Positions 1-10,477 of a stretch of 64,000 bases of DNA are shown here, piece after piece. Source of the DNA: Rebecca billardiae RCC1528 (taxonomy: Eukaryota; Haptophyta); assembly GCA_965240325.2 (NCBI GenBank), contig OZ251245.1, positions 1,302,001 through 1,366,000 of the forward strand. Reading direction: 5' to 3'. Under the pieces are notes generated by a model. That model saw nothing but the letters and a program-made list of their open reading frames with translations. It was not told the DNA's origin and searched no databases. Numbering within the stretch: position 1 is the first letter of the stretch; every line of letters begins with the position of its first letter. Both the position numbers and the translations under genes were made by a program.

Positions 1-894
1 GGCGCACGCCTCGAGCGCCTCGCCGTACAGCCGGACGGCGGCGGAGACCTGGTTCACGCGCAGCGCGCGCGCCGCCTGCTCGCACTTGGCGTGCAGCTCC
101 CCGCAGCGCGCCTTCTCCTCGTCCACAATGGACGCCACGGACGAGGCCATGCCCGACTGCGCCGCGTCGACCGCCGCGCCCTTGGCGGCGAGCTCGGCCT
201 CGCCGGCGCCGAGGGCGGACCTCGCGGCCTGGTACGACTGCTGCGCGGCCTCCGCCGCGCGCCGAGCCTCGTCGAGCCGCGCCTGATTCGCCGCGAGCTC
301 GCGCTTCCCCGCCTCGAGCTTGGCGGCGAGCTCGGACAGCGGAGGGTCGGGCGGCGCGCTCGCGGCAGCGCCGGCGGTCGTCGCTGCGCGCTGCGCCGTG
401 GCGCCCGCGCCCGCGGCGGCGGGGCCGCCGAGCAGCTTGCGCATGAGCGCCTCCGGGTCGTTCTGCGCCATCAGCGCCTCAAGCTCCGCGCGCGGCAGCC
501 CCGAGCTCGCCTGCAGGTGCTGCACCAGCTGCTCGGGAGACCGCACGTCCTCGAGCGCGCGCAGCTGCGCGTCCAGCGCCTTGCGCCGCGCGTCGAGCGC
601 GGCGGCGGCGGGCTGGGCGGCGGCGTCCGGAGGGATCCCGAGCGCCGACGCGGCCTCGACGAACGCGCGCGCGTCCGCCTCGCCCCCGCCTGCGCCTGCG
701 GCCGCCTGCGCGCGGCTGAGCGCGGCGAGCACGTCCGCGGGCGGACGCGCGGGCGCCTCGTCCGCCACGCCGGCGGCGGCGGCGATCTCCTCGAAGCGGG
801 AGTAGTCCAGGGCGCTGGCCGCCTTCCGGCCGCCGCCGCCGCGCCGCGCGTTCCCACTGCTCGCCCGCAGCCACTCGTCCCGTGCCGTGGGCAT
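1..894 (-). CDS. Alanine-rich coiled-coil protein with possible C-terminal TPR start, 3' end outside window
   Basis: The start is the ATG at 894-892 (protein begins MPTARDEWLRASS). The frame then stays open for 298 codons to the window edge, so the C-terminus is missing. The N-terminus carries a Gly-rich patch followed by SALDYSRFEEI. Residues about 90-130 are helical and charged. Residues about 190-280 are Ala/Glu/Lys/Arg-rich with heptad-like spacing, which suggests a coiled coil. The last visible stretch, SAAVRLYGEALEACA, resembles the second helix of a tetratricopeptide repeat, so a TPR array may follow; this is inference. I do not recognise the family. The competing frames here are Arg/Pro-rich shadows typical of GC-rich coding DNA. 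The gene points away from the RedCAP-like gene, and its promoter would lie in 895-1348. Confidence 0.6.
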   Translation of the reverse strand, partial: MPTARDEWLRASSGNARRGGGGRKAASALDYSRFEEIAAAAGVADEAPARPPADVLAALSRAQAAAGAGGGEADARAFVEAASALGIPPDAAAQPAAAALDARRKALDAQLRALEDVRSPEQLVQHLQASSGLPRAELEALMAQNDPEALMRKLLGGPAAAGAGATAQRAATTAGAAASAPPDPPLSELAAKLEAGKRELAANQARLDEARRAAEAAQQSYQAARSALGAGEAELAAKGAAVDAAQSGMASSVASIVDEEKARCGELHAKCEQAARALRVNQVSAAVRLYGEALEACA

Positions 895-1348
895 CCCTTG
901 CCGTTGGGGCCGATGGCGGTTGGCGTTGGGCTGCTGACGCCCGCTGCGCAGGAGCGCTGATGCAACACGGCGAGGCGAGAGTCAAGACATCAATCATGAT
1001 CATCGCGTTCGTCGTCCCAACGAGTGATACTGTACACAAAAGTCTCGTGACGGCGGTGGTCAGCCGACTGTCGTCATGGGCGCCTCAATACCGTATCGTC
1101 AGTCACTCATCAGCGGGAGACCGTCGTTATTAGCATCGACCTGAAACTCCGTTACCATCATGCACTCGTCACTGATCGTCGCCTGATCGGGTCCGAGTCC
1201 GCCGCCGCGCGCGACACGACGACTTACGCCCCGTGTCGTCGCATCGGCTGCGGCGGCGACGACGCAGCGAGGGCCCGCCTCGCGCCCGAGCGCTCGGCCA
1301 GCTCCCCGCCCCGTCGCCCCGGCCCCGCGCGCGCCGCGCCGCGCCCGC
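895..1348. promoter_or_regulatory. Intergenic: promoter region of the leftmost gene and 3' flank of the RedCAP-like gene
   Basis: This 454-bp gap separates the start of the minus-strand coiled-coil gene (894) from the stop of the minus-strand RedCAP-like gene (1349). The part at 960-1200 is clearly less GC-rich than the flanking coding DNA, as expected for a promoter or 5' UTR. No TATA box or recognisable operator is evident, and no open frame here has coding character. Confidence 0.4.
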
Positions 1349-2392
1349 TTACTTGAGCAGCATGCCGCCGAGGCCGGCGTCGACCGTCTCCAGGAAGGGC
1401 GTGCCCGACGCAACCGACGAGATCACGACCGAGATCAGGCCGAGCATCGCGAGGCGGCCGTTGAGGATCTCGGCGGCCGGGGTGAGGCCGGCCTCGAGGG
1501 GCGGGAAGAGGCCGTACGCCTGCTCGTCCGCCTCGCTGGCCTTCATGTTCAGCGTGAGCTTGTCCGAGAACGGGAAGGGCGCGAGCGCGGACGCCACGCT
1601 CACCATCAGCGCGTGCACGTGGGCAATCAGGATGATCGCACGGCCCTTGGTGATGGCGCCGGTGCCCGTCGCGGCGAGCGGGCCCCACACCGACAGGTCC
1701 AGCGGCGTGTCCGCGTCCGGGATCAGCCCTGCGCGCGCCGAGACGCCGAGCGGGCACGCGACGATCCGCGGCGCGAGAGCGAGCGAGCGCGCGCGCACAC
1801 ACGCACACGCCGAGGGGGAGGCACGCGGCACGCGATCAGCATGGGCGGCAGGCAGCGCGCGGCGGCGCTGGCCGGGGTGCGCGACGACCCCGGGTGGGCC
1901 CGGGTGCGCACACGCCGGCTCGATGCGCATGCCGCCCACCCTGAGCGCTCCTGCCCAGGCGCTGACAGCCGTTGGTCCGGCTGCGTGCCGTGAAGTCGCG
2001 CGGCGCGCGCAGCAGCATGCGCACGCGCGCACCGTGCGACTGCGCATAGCCCGTCGCAATGATCGCCGCCCAGCCGAACATGGCGTGGCGGCCGTTCCAG
2101 CGCTCGGCCTTGGTGGTGGGACCAAAGCCGCGCTTGAAGAACTCCGGGAAGTCATCCGCGAACGAGCCCACCGCGCTGTCGAAGCCGGACATCGGAATTT
2201 GCGCGTGGACGTCCGCGCGCGGCGCCGCAGCGCGCATCGCCGACGGGCGTGCGGCCGAGTACGACAGAGCGGTGAGTGCCAGGACCTGCACGGCGCGCGG
2301 CGGGTCGTGCGCCAGCCGAGAGAGGCGTCAGCTCGCCGCGCCGAGCGCGCGCCGTGTCGCGCACGCATCGGCCTTGGGCTCACCTGCATCAT
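1349..2392 (-). CDS. RedCAP-like chlorophyll-binding (LHC superfamily) protein, three exons
   Basis: Inferred CDS is complement(join(1349..1728, 2033..2285, 2384..2392)), 213 residues. The first coding exon is only nine bases (ATGATGCAG) before a GTGAGC donor. Intron 2 joins ATGYAQSHG to LIPDADTP exactly in frame. The N-terminus (MMQVLALTALSYSAARPSA) looks like a signal peptide plus transit region, as needed for a secondary red plastid. Helix 1 has the chlorophyll-ligand motif KAERWNGRHAMFGW (about residues 62-75). Helix 3 has AEILNGRLAMLGL (about 173-185). A hydrophobic middle segment, ITKGRAIILIAHVHALMV, lies between them. The short length, GLIP linker and C-terminal GLGGMLLK fit the red-lineage RedCAP family better than ordinary FCP antenna proteins, but that subfamily call is from memory. 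Function: thylakoid pigment binding or light acclimation. Confidence 0.85.
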   Translation of the reverse strand: MMQVSPRPMRARHGARSARRADASLGWRTTRRAPCRSWHSPLCRTRPHARRRCALRRRARTSTRKFRCPASTARWARSRMTSRSSSSAALVPPPRPSAGTAATPCSAGRRSLRRAMRSRTVRACACCCARRATSRHAAGPTAVSAWAGALRVGGMRIEPACAHPGPPGVVAHPGQRRRALPAAHADRVPRASPSACACVRARSLALAPRIVACPLGVSARAGLIPDADTPLDLSVWGPLAATGTGAITKGRAIILIAHVHALMVSVASALAPFPFSDKLTLNMKASEADEQAYGLFPPLEAGLTPAAEILNGRLAMLGLISVVISSVASGTPFLETVDAGLGGMLLK

Positions 2393-2698
2393 GATGGTGA
2401 TGCTGTGTTTTGGCTCGTTTAATTCCGCACAGAGCTCCCGGACTTGTTCGCAAGCCGCTGCGAGGCTGCGCGCTTCGAGTCGGCTCAGAAGAGAGTCCGG
2501 CCACGGCACGGGGCGGCCGGACGAACGTCGGCTGGTGGGCGCCATCGAGACGGGCAGACGGCAGGGTTGGCCCTGTCGCGAGGCGCCGCTCGGTGACGCA
2601 CACGGCTTCCGCCGCACCCTCCAGAGCAGCAGCGCCCGCGGGCGCGCGCGCCGCGTGGACGGGAGCGTGCGCAGGGCGCGCGGCGGGCAGCTGCGCAC
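2393..2698. promoter_or_regulatory. Short bidirectional promoter between the RedCAP-like gene and SF3B1
   Basis: The two start codons are head to head and about 306 bp apart. The gap must hold both 5' UTRs and both core promoters. No clear TATA box is visible. The stretch near 2400-2440 is relatively AT-rich compared with its surroundings. Confidence 0.5.
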
Positions 2699-5600
2699 AT
2701 GTCCGACGTGGACGCCGAGATCGAGCGCGCGCGCGCCGAGCGCGCCAACGCCGCCGCGGCGCAGGCGTTTGGCGTCGCGGATGACGAGGACGAGTTCTAC
2801 GGCGGCGGCGGCCGGCCGACGCGCGCCGAGATGGAGGCGGCGATCGGCGGCGAGGACGGCGGCGGGGCGAACGGCGCGGCGCCGGACGCGCCTTCTGGCC
2901 CGACCGGCGCGCGCCGCACCTTCACCGCGCCGCAGCACCTGCTCGACGAGCTGCCGACCGACGGCGACGGCGCGGACGGCGCCGATGCCGACCCGTTTGC
3001 GGCGCACCGCGCGCCGACAATCAACGAGCGGTACGACGAGTACAAGCGGCGTGGGCGCGAGCGCGTGCTCTCGCCCGAGCGCGTCGACGCGTTCGCCGGC
3101 GCGCCCGGCCAGCCCGCCGCCTCCGTGCGCACGTACAAGGACGTGATGGCGGAGGCGGCGGTCGAGCGCGAGGCGGCAGCGCTCAAGCGCGCGGCAGAGG
3201 AGCAGGCGAAGGAGGGCGGCGGCGCGGGCGCGGCGGGCGCGCGGAAGCGGCGGCGGTGGGACCTAGGCGCGCCCAACGCCGCGGCCGCCTCCGAGTGGGA
3301 GGCGCCCGAGGGGCCGCTCGCCGCGGCCGGCGGCGGCGGCGGCGGCGGCGCGGCCGGCGGCGGCGGCGCGTCCAAGTGGGACGCGACGCCCACGCCAGGC
3401 CGCGCGCCGACGGCGTCGGCGGCGGCGTCGGCGGCGGCGGTCGGCGGCGCGGGCGGGGCGTGCGCGTCGGCGTGGGACGCCACGCCCACGCCGGGCCGCG
3501 CCGCGCTCGGCGCCGCCGCCAGCGGCCCGCTGGCCGGCGGCTCGAAGTGGGACGCGGCGCCGACACCCGGCCGCGCGGTCGACGGCACTCCGATGCCGAT
3601 GCCGATGGGAGGGGCGGCGGGCGGCGCGCCGTCGACGTGGGACGCGACGCCGACGCCCGGCCGCGTGGCGCAGCCGTCGTCGTGGGACGCCACGCCCACG
3701 CCCGGCCGCGCGCCCGTCGCCTCCAAGTGGGACGCGGCGCCCACGCCCGGCCGCGCGCCGCCGGGCGCGGGCGGCGCGGCCGCGCTCGCGCCGGGCGCCT
3801 CCAAGTGGGACGCGACGCCCACGCCCGCCGCGCTCGGCGCGGGCGGCGTGGGCGGCGCGGCGGCGGGCGCGTCCAAGTGGGACGCGACGCCCACGCCCGC
3901 CGCGCTCGGCGCGGGCGGCGTGGGCGGCGCGGCGCCGGGCGCGTCCAAGTGGGACGCGACGCCCACGCCCGCCGCGCTCGGCGCGGGCGGCGCGTGCGCG
4001 AGCGCGGCCGCGAGCGCGGCCGGCGGCGCGTGCGTGTCCAAGTGGGACGCGACGCCGACGCCGGGCGGCGCGCAGCTCGGCGCCGCGTCGTCCGCGGGCG
4101 GCGGCGCGCGCTCGCGCTGGGACGACACGCCGCTCGGCCCGTCCGCCGCGTGCGCCGCCGCGTCCGCGTGCGGCGCCACGCCCGCGGGCTGCGGCGCGTT
4201 TGGGTGTACGCCGGCGCCCGGGTGCGGCGCGTCCCTGGCGTCGCTGTATGGCGTGGGCGGCGCGACGCCGCTGGGCGGCGCGGCGGCGTGCGCGGCGACG
4301 CCGAAGGGGCCGATCGACGCGGCCACCCCGCTCGTGCACGGCCTCGGCCTCGCCGCCGCCGCCGCCGCCGGCGGCGCCACCCCCGAGCTCGCCGCGGCCG
4401 CGCGCTGGGAGTCTGAAATGGACGAGCGCAACCGGCCTCTCTCCGACGCCGACCTCGACGCCATCTTCCCCGCGGCGGGGTACAAGGTGCTCAAGCCGCC
4501 CGAGTCGTACGTGCCGATCCGCACGCCGGCGCGCAAGCTCGCCGCGACGCCGCTCGGCGAGGGCGGTGCCTCCGCCGCCGGCTTCGCGCTGCCCGCCGAG
4601 GGCGGGCCGAGCGGCGCGGCCGCCGCGTCCGCGTACGGGCTGCCGCCGGGCGCGGACGAGGCGGCGGCGGCGGCGGGTCTGCCGTTCAGCAAGCCGGAGG
4701 ACTACCAGCACTTCGGCGCGCTGCTGCGAGCGGACGACGAGGGGACGCTCACCGCCGACGAGCTGCGCGAGCGGCGCATCATGAAGCTGCTGCTGCGCAT
4801 CAAGAACGGCACGCCGCCGCAGCGCAAGGCCGCGCTGCGCACGATCACCGAGCGCGCGCGCGAGTTTGGCGCGGGCGCGCTCTTCAACCAGATCCTGCCG
4901 CTGCTGATGTCGCCGACGCTGGAGGACCAGGAGCGGCACCTGCTGGTGAAGGTGATCGACCGCGTGCTGTACAAGCTCGACGAGCTCGTCCGGCCGTACG
5001 TGCACAAGATCCTCGTCGTGATCGAGCCGCTGCTGATCGAGGAGGACTACTACGCACGCGTCGAGGGGCGCGAGATCGTGAGCAACCTCGCCAAGGCGGC
5101 GGGGCTGGCGACGATGATCGCGACGATGCGGCCGGACATCGACAACGTGGACGAGTACGTGCGGAACACCACCGCGCGCGCCTTCTCCGTCGTCGCCTCC
5201 GCGCTCGGCATCCCCGCGCTCCTGCCCTTCCTGCGCGCGGTGTGCGCCTCAAAGAAGTCGTGGCAGGCGCGACACACCGGCGTCAAGGTGGTGCAGCAGG
5301 TGGCGATCCTGATGGGGTGCAGCGTGCTGCCGCACCTGCGCGCGCTGGTGGAGGCGGTGGAGCACGGGCTGGTGGACGAGCAGCCCAAGGTGCGCACCAT
5401 CACCGCCCTCGCCATCGGCGCGCTCGCCGAGGCCTCCGCCCCGTACGGCATCGAGGCGTTCGACTCGGTGCTCAAGCCGCTGTGGAAGGGGATCAGGCAG
5501 CACCGCGGCAAGGGCCTCGCCGCCTTCCTCAAGGCGATCGGCTTCATCATCCCGCTGATGGACGCGGAGTACGCGTCGTACTACACGAAGGAGGTGATGA

Positions 5601-7545
5601 TCACGCTCGTCCGCGAGTTCGCCTCGCCCGACGACGAGATGAAGAAGATCGTGCTCAAGGTGGTGCGGCAGTGCGTGCACACGGACGGCGTCACGCCCGA
5701 GTACGTGCGCGCCGAGATCGTGCCAGATTTCTTCCGCCACTTCTGGGTGCGGCGGATGGCGCTGGACCGGCGGAACTACCGGCAGCTGGTGGAGACGACG
5801 GTGGAGGTGGCGGTGAAGGTGGGCGCGGCCGAGGTCGTCGGCCGCATCGTCGACGACCTCAAGGACGAGTCCGAGCCGTACCGCAAGATGGCGCTCGAGA
5901 CGGTGCACCTCGTGCTCGCCAAGCTGAGCGCGGCGGACGTGGACGCGCGCCTCGAGGAGCAGCTGGTGGACGGGCTGATCTACGTGTTCCAGGAGCAGAC
6001 GGCGGCGGGGGACGACGCGCCCGAGGCGGGCGGCGGCGCCGCCGACGCCGACCGGCGCGACTCCTCCGCCTCGGTCGTGCTCTCCGCCTTCGGCTCAGTG
6101 ATCGCGCAGCTGGGCACGCGCGCGCGGCCCTACCTGCCGCAGATTGCCGGCACGATCAAGTGGCGGCTCAACAACCGCTCCGCCAAGGTGCGGCAGCAGG
6201 CGGCGGACCTGATCGCGCGGATCGCGCCGGTGATGAAGGCGTGCGACGCGGAGGGCATGCTCGGCCACCTCGGCGTCGTCCTCTACGAGTACCTCGGCGA
6301 GGAGTACCCCGACGTGCTCGGCTCGATCCTGGGCGGGCTGAAGGGCATCGTGAACGTGATCGGGATGCACAAGATGACTCCGCCCATCAAGGACCTGCTG
6401 CCGCGCCTCACGCCCGTGCTCAAGAACCGGCACGAGAAGGTGCAGGAGAACGCGATCGACCTGGTCGGCCGCATCGCCGACCGCGGCGCCGAGTACGTCT
6501 CCGCGCGCGAGTGGATGCGCATCTGCTTCGAGCTGCTCGAGCTGCTCAACGCGCACAAGAAAGGCATCCGGCGCGCGGCCGTGAACACGTTTGGGTACAT
6601 CGCAAAGGCGATCGGGCCGCAGGACGTGCTCGCGACGCTGCTGAACAACCTCAAGGTGCGCGCCGCCGGCGCACCGCCGGCGCGCCGACGCGCGCGCGCG
6701 CCGCGCGCCGCGCCGCACCGCGCACCGCCGCCGCCGCCGCCCGCTCACGCCGCGCCCGCGCCCGCGCCCGCGCCCTGCCCGCGGCGCCCTGCGCGCGCGC
6801 GCGCCCTGCGCCGCACCGCGCCGCCGCGCACCGGCGCGCGCTGCAGGTGCAAGAGCGGCAGAACCGCGTGTGCACCGCCATCGCCATCGCCATCGTCGCC
6901 GAGTCGTGCGCGCCGTTCACGGTGATCCCCGGGCTGATGAACGAGTACCGCATCCCCGAGCTCAACGTGCAGAACGGCGTGCTCAAGGCCTTCTCCTTCC
7001 TCTTTGAATACATCGGCGAGATGGGCCGAGATTACCTGTACGCGGCGCTGCCGATGCTGGAGGACGCGCTCACCGACCGCGACCTGGTGCACAGGCAGAC
7101 GGCGTGCACGATCACCAAGCACATGGCGCTCGGCGTGGCGGGGCTCGGGTGCGAGGACGGGCTGCGCCACCTGCTCAACCTCGTCTGGCCCAACATCTTC
7201 GAGACCTCGCCGCACGTCGTGAACGCGGTCACGGACGCGATCGACGGCATCCGCGCCTCGTGCGGCGGCGCGCTCATCCTGAGCTACCTGCTCGCCGGGC
7301 TGTTCCACCCGGCGCGCCGCGTGCGCGAGACGTACTGGCGGCTGTACAACAGCCTGTACATCGGCGCGCAGGAGGCGCTCGTCGCGGCGTACCCGCGCCT
7401 GCCCGAGGAGGACGCGCAGGTCGCCGCGCGCGTCGCCGAGAAGGCCAAGCGCGTGCCGGGCGCGGACAAGTTTGTGCCGGAGGTGGCGCCGCCGCCCAAG
7501 GGCGCGGTGCGGTACGCGCGCACGCACCTCGAGCTCTTCGTCTGA
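2699..7545 (+). CDS. SF3B1: Splicing factor 3B subunit 1 (SF3B1/SAP155), two exons
   Basis: CDS join(2699..6655, 6847..7545), 1551 residues. The intron (191 nt, donor GTGCGC) joins LLNNLK to [10 protein letters not shown], which matches the family sequence. SF3B1 is the HEAT-repeat scaffold of the U2 snRNP SF3b complex that clamps the branch helix. The N-terminus (about 225-475) holds eleven Trp-Asp-Thr-Pro repeats such as [11 protein letters not shown], the class of TP sites known to be phosphorylated. The p14-contact region [20 protein letters not shown] follows near residue 575. HEAT repeats run from about 690 to the end, almost colinear with animal SF3B1. The Lys equivalent to the human hotspot K700 is K897 in [15 protein letters not shown]. 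The protein is longer than the about 1300 residues of human SF3B1, mostly from Ala/Gly linkers. A short acidic/Gly insert lies near 6000-6070. Confidence 0.97.
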
Positions 7546-7807
7546 GGCCGGCGGGCACGCGCGCGCGGGCGCGCCGCCGTGCCGGGCGCGCGGGCAGCTG
7601 CCGCCGCCGCTGCTCGACAGCAGCGACGCGCTTCGGGCTGCCGCGCGCAATGCCAATGGCGTGAGCCACGACGCGCGGCTGCGAGTGCGCCATCCGCGGG
7701 CCACGTCCACGCACGGCCCGCACGGTGGGTCGTCACAGCATCATCATATATCAGTAGGCGGATCGTAGTCGCGATCGTCATATCATATACATCATGTATA
7801 TATATAT

Positions 7808-7842
7808 AGCTTATAATAATATTAATTATAAATAAATAATTA
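7808..7842 (+). repeat. Left copy of a 35-bp AT-rich inverted repeat
   Basis: The 35 bases starting AGCTTATAATAATATTAATT are the exact reverse complement of 9675-9709. The match continues outward a few more bases into TATATA sequence. The pair brackets about 1.83 kb. Confidence 0.9.
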
Positions 7843-8385
7843 CTATATATATATATGACCGCGTTCCGCGGTCCTTCCGTAGAACCAACGTAGTTAGAGG
7901 CCCGCGGTGCACCCTCCGTTGCGCCTCGTGCCGGCAGAGCGAGAGCGCGCGCCACTGCTGCGGCCCCGCCCCCCGGGCCCGTGCGCTCACTCACGGCGCT
8001 GCGCAGCCGCGCACCGAGAGGCGAGACCGAGCGCGGAGCTCGGGGTGGAACGAGGCGAGCGGCGGGTCGCGCCTGCCGCCGCGCGTGCGCGCCTGCTCAC
8101 CACCGCGCCACCGTGCAGCGTGCTCGCCCGCCGCCTCCTCCGCCGCGTCGGCCTCGAAGCAGCGGCGGCCAGCCAGCCGACAGAGGCTGAGCCCGTGCGT
8201 GCTCACTCACCCGGCGCGGTGGCGCCCTCGAGTCGACGGCCGTCTACTCCACAGCTGGCTGCTCGAGCTGCTGCACGGGGCGTCGCGACGAGGGCGCCGC
8301 GCGCGCCCAGCCAGCGCGTCCGTCGCCGCGTCGCGCACGGCGCAGCGCGTCGAGCTCGGCGCCGCGCTTCCGGGCCAGCTCGGCG

Positions 8386-8861
8386 CCCAGCGCCTGCGCG
8401 CGCACGTGCTCCGATGCACGTCGCCCGAGTCAGCTGGGCGCCCGGCTGCGCGACCGAACGGGAACCGGCGCGCGTTCCACGACTGTCACTGCTCCTGCTC
8501 GTCCTCACGCTGCTGCACCTCCACGCCGCCGTCGACCGAGTTGCTAAGGAGGAGCTCGCGCTCGACGTCACGAGGAGCGAGCTCGCGTGCTCGAGCTCGC
8601 CCTTCAGCCGCGCTAGCTCCGCCCAGCGCCTGCGCGCGCACGTGCTCGGCGCGATGCACGGCCCGAGTCAGCTGGGCGCCCGGCTGCGCGACCGAACGGG
8701 AACCGGCGCGCGTTCCACGACTGTCACTGCTCCTGCTCGTCCTCACGCTGCTGCACCTCCACGCCGCCGTCGACCGAGTTGCTAAGGAGGAGCTCGCGCT
8801 CGACGTCACGAGGAGCGCGGCTCGCGTGCTCGAGCTCGCCCTTCAGCCGCGCTAGCTCCGG
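8386..8861. repeat. Tandem duplication, unit about 237 bp, two copies
   Basis: The block 8386-about 8623 is repeated at 8622-about 8861, nearly identical with one- to three-base indels; the offset drifts from 236 to 239 bp. On the minus strand part of each unit reads ELARLKGELEHAS followed by DVERELLLSNSVDGG, then a stop in the distal copy. This could be a remnant of a coiled-coil coding sequence. The intact reading frame is too short to call a gene. Confidence 0.8.
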
Positions 8862-9674
8862 GCGCATCCGTTGCGTGCTCGCGGCGCGCTCCTCCTCTAG
8901 CAACGAACGAGCTTACGCGTAGTGCTCCGGACTCGGCTCGCCCTTGCGCGCTCCTCCTCGAGCGACGAACGCGCCCGCGCGGGCAGAGCCCGCGCCCGGG
9001 TAAAAAACCTGGCTGTGTTCGGCCTCGGCCCTCGGGCCGCCATCCAATACCGGGTGCCGTTCGTCATAGTTCAGACTCGGCCAATCGGCAATCGGATGCG
9101 ACGCATCATACTCGCCGGGAGCGCAAAGCTTCGTCGTCAGTAAAGTTGAGTACTTGACGGATTTTTGTTAGGACCTCCATGCATCACTGCGCTTGGGTCT
9201 CGTCCCATTTGGCAGCGCGCAAAGGTTCGTCGTTAGTAAAGTTGAGTAATTTGGCAGCGCGCAAACGTTCGTCGTTAGTAAAGTTGAGTACTTGACGAGA
9301 CTTTTTGCCAGGAGCCCAGGACCTCCATCGCACGCGCTTGGGTCCTCGTCCTATTTGGCAACATTATGGTCGTATGAAGATTTACAACAAATCGCAGATT
9401 CGTTCACCCAGATATACTGACAAATGCACGTCCACAGGCTCACGTCCGTCCGTAGATACGGAATTGGAGCGGGCGCGGCTATTTCGTCAATCGAGTCTTG
9501 CTAATGCAAAGCAATGGGCCAATGTACCCCTCGAAAAAGCGAAAACTCACCCTCCAACAGCCCTCAAAATCGTCCCCCGTCCCCTTTTCTTTGATCAAAA
9601 GATCTTTTTGACAACGTAGTGAGGGCCCCCGGCGGGGCTCCACGCTACGCGCTCCGCCCTGCACCGCGGGCCAT

Positions 9675-9709
9675 TAATTATTTATTTATAATTAATATTA
9701 TTATAAGCT
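9675..9709 (-). repeat. Right copy of the 35-bp AT-rich inverted repeat
   Basis: Exact reverse complement of 7808-7842. It is followed by (TA)-rich sequence and, 27 bp further on, by the palindrome at 9737. Confidence 0.9.
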
Positions 9710-9736
9710 ATATATGTATATATATGTATATTATTA

Positions 9737-9770
9737 TAAACGCGTCTGCTCGAGCGAGCAGACGCGTTTA
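9737..9770. repeat. Perfect palindrome: 16-bp arms around a 2-base centre
   Basis: Arm TAAACGCGTCTGCTCG, centre AG, then the exact reverse complement CGAGCAGACGCGTTTA. It is a GC-rich hairpin set in AT-rich DNA, able to form a cruciform or a transcript terminator-like stem. Confidence 0.9.
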
Positions 9771-10477
9771 TTGATATATAGCTATCGTCATCGATCACGA
9801 TGACGACTGCTACTGCTGATGCTGATGATGCTGCTATTATATATGATAGATGATGATGAGCCGATGGCGCGCGTCACGACTCACGCGTGACGTGTCGGCG
9901 GCGCGCGAGTCGCGGCGCGCGTTCAGCGCGCGCCACGACTGATATTGAATGAATGCCATGAAGCTGTGACGACAGACGACGATGATGCCGATGGCGATGC
10001 GCGACGCCATGTTGTCATGCCGCAGGTTGATGCCGCCGCCGATGAGACCGAGTGATGAATGAATGACACGTTGCCACGTGACGATTCTCATCCTCGGACG
10101 GATGCTCCGCACGAGTGAGTGCCGTCCGCGAGGTGATGAAGAGATGCGATGAGGAGCGCCTCGGAGCGCGCGGCTAGGGTCGACATGCCGCGGTGCCCGG
10201 TGCGGACGGCGCGGCTCCGTGGCTGGACCGCCCATCGGCACCCACCACCGCCGCGGAGCCGGGAGCGGACCGCCGCGAGCGCGGTCGGCGGTCCGACGCG
10301 GCGGCCGGCCGTGCCGGCTTTGGCCGTGGTCGCTTGCCTTGCCCGCTGAGCCGCAGCTCGCTCCCGCGGCTACGTGCGCGCACCAGCATGCGCCCGCTGG
10401 CCGGGGGGGCGCGCCGCGGCCGGCGGCGGCGCCATGGCGTGGCAGCCCGTCGCACTCGCCCCCTCGTGCTGGGCGCG

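Larger units (their letters stand above)
7546..10477. other. Long gene-poor interval with AT-rich inverted repeats and a tandem duplication
   Basis: About 2.9 kb with no gene I can support. It contains the SF3B1 3' flank, an AT-rich tract (7740-7860), a GC-rich part with a tandem duplication (8386-8861), a lower-GC part with short repeats around TTCGTCGTTAGTAAAGTTGAGTA (near 9130, 9225 and 9270), a second AT-rich tract (9670-9790) and a perfect palindrome. Small open frames at 9305-9619 (+) and 9837-10481 (-) show no motif and lack the codon character of neighbouring genes. Confidence 0.5.

Noticed and set aside
1233-3146. 637-codon plus-strand frame across the RedCAP-like gene and SF3B1 start
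   Set aside because: Crosses two genes in the wrong frame and is low-complexity Arg/Ala.
9305-9619. 104-codon plus-strand frame in the lower-GC interval
   Set aside because: No motif, overlaps short direct repeats, and there is no support for a start or homologue.
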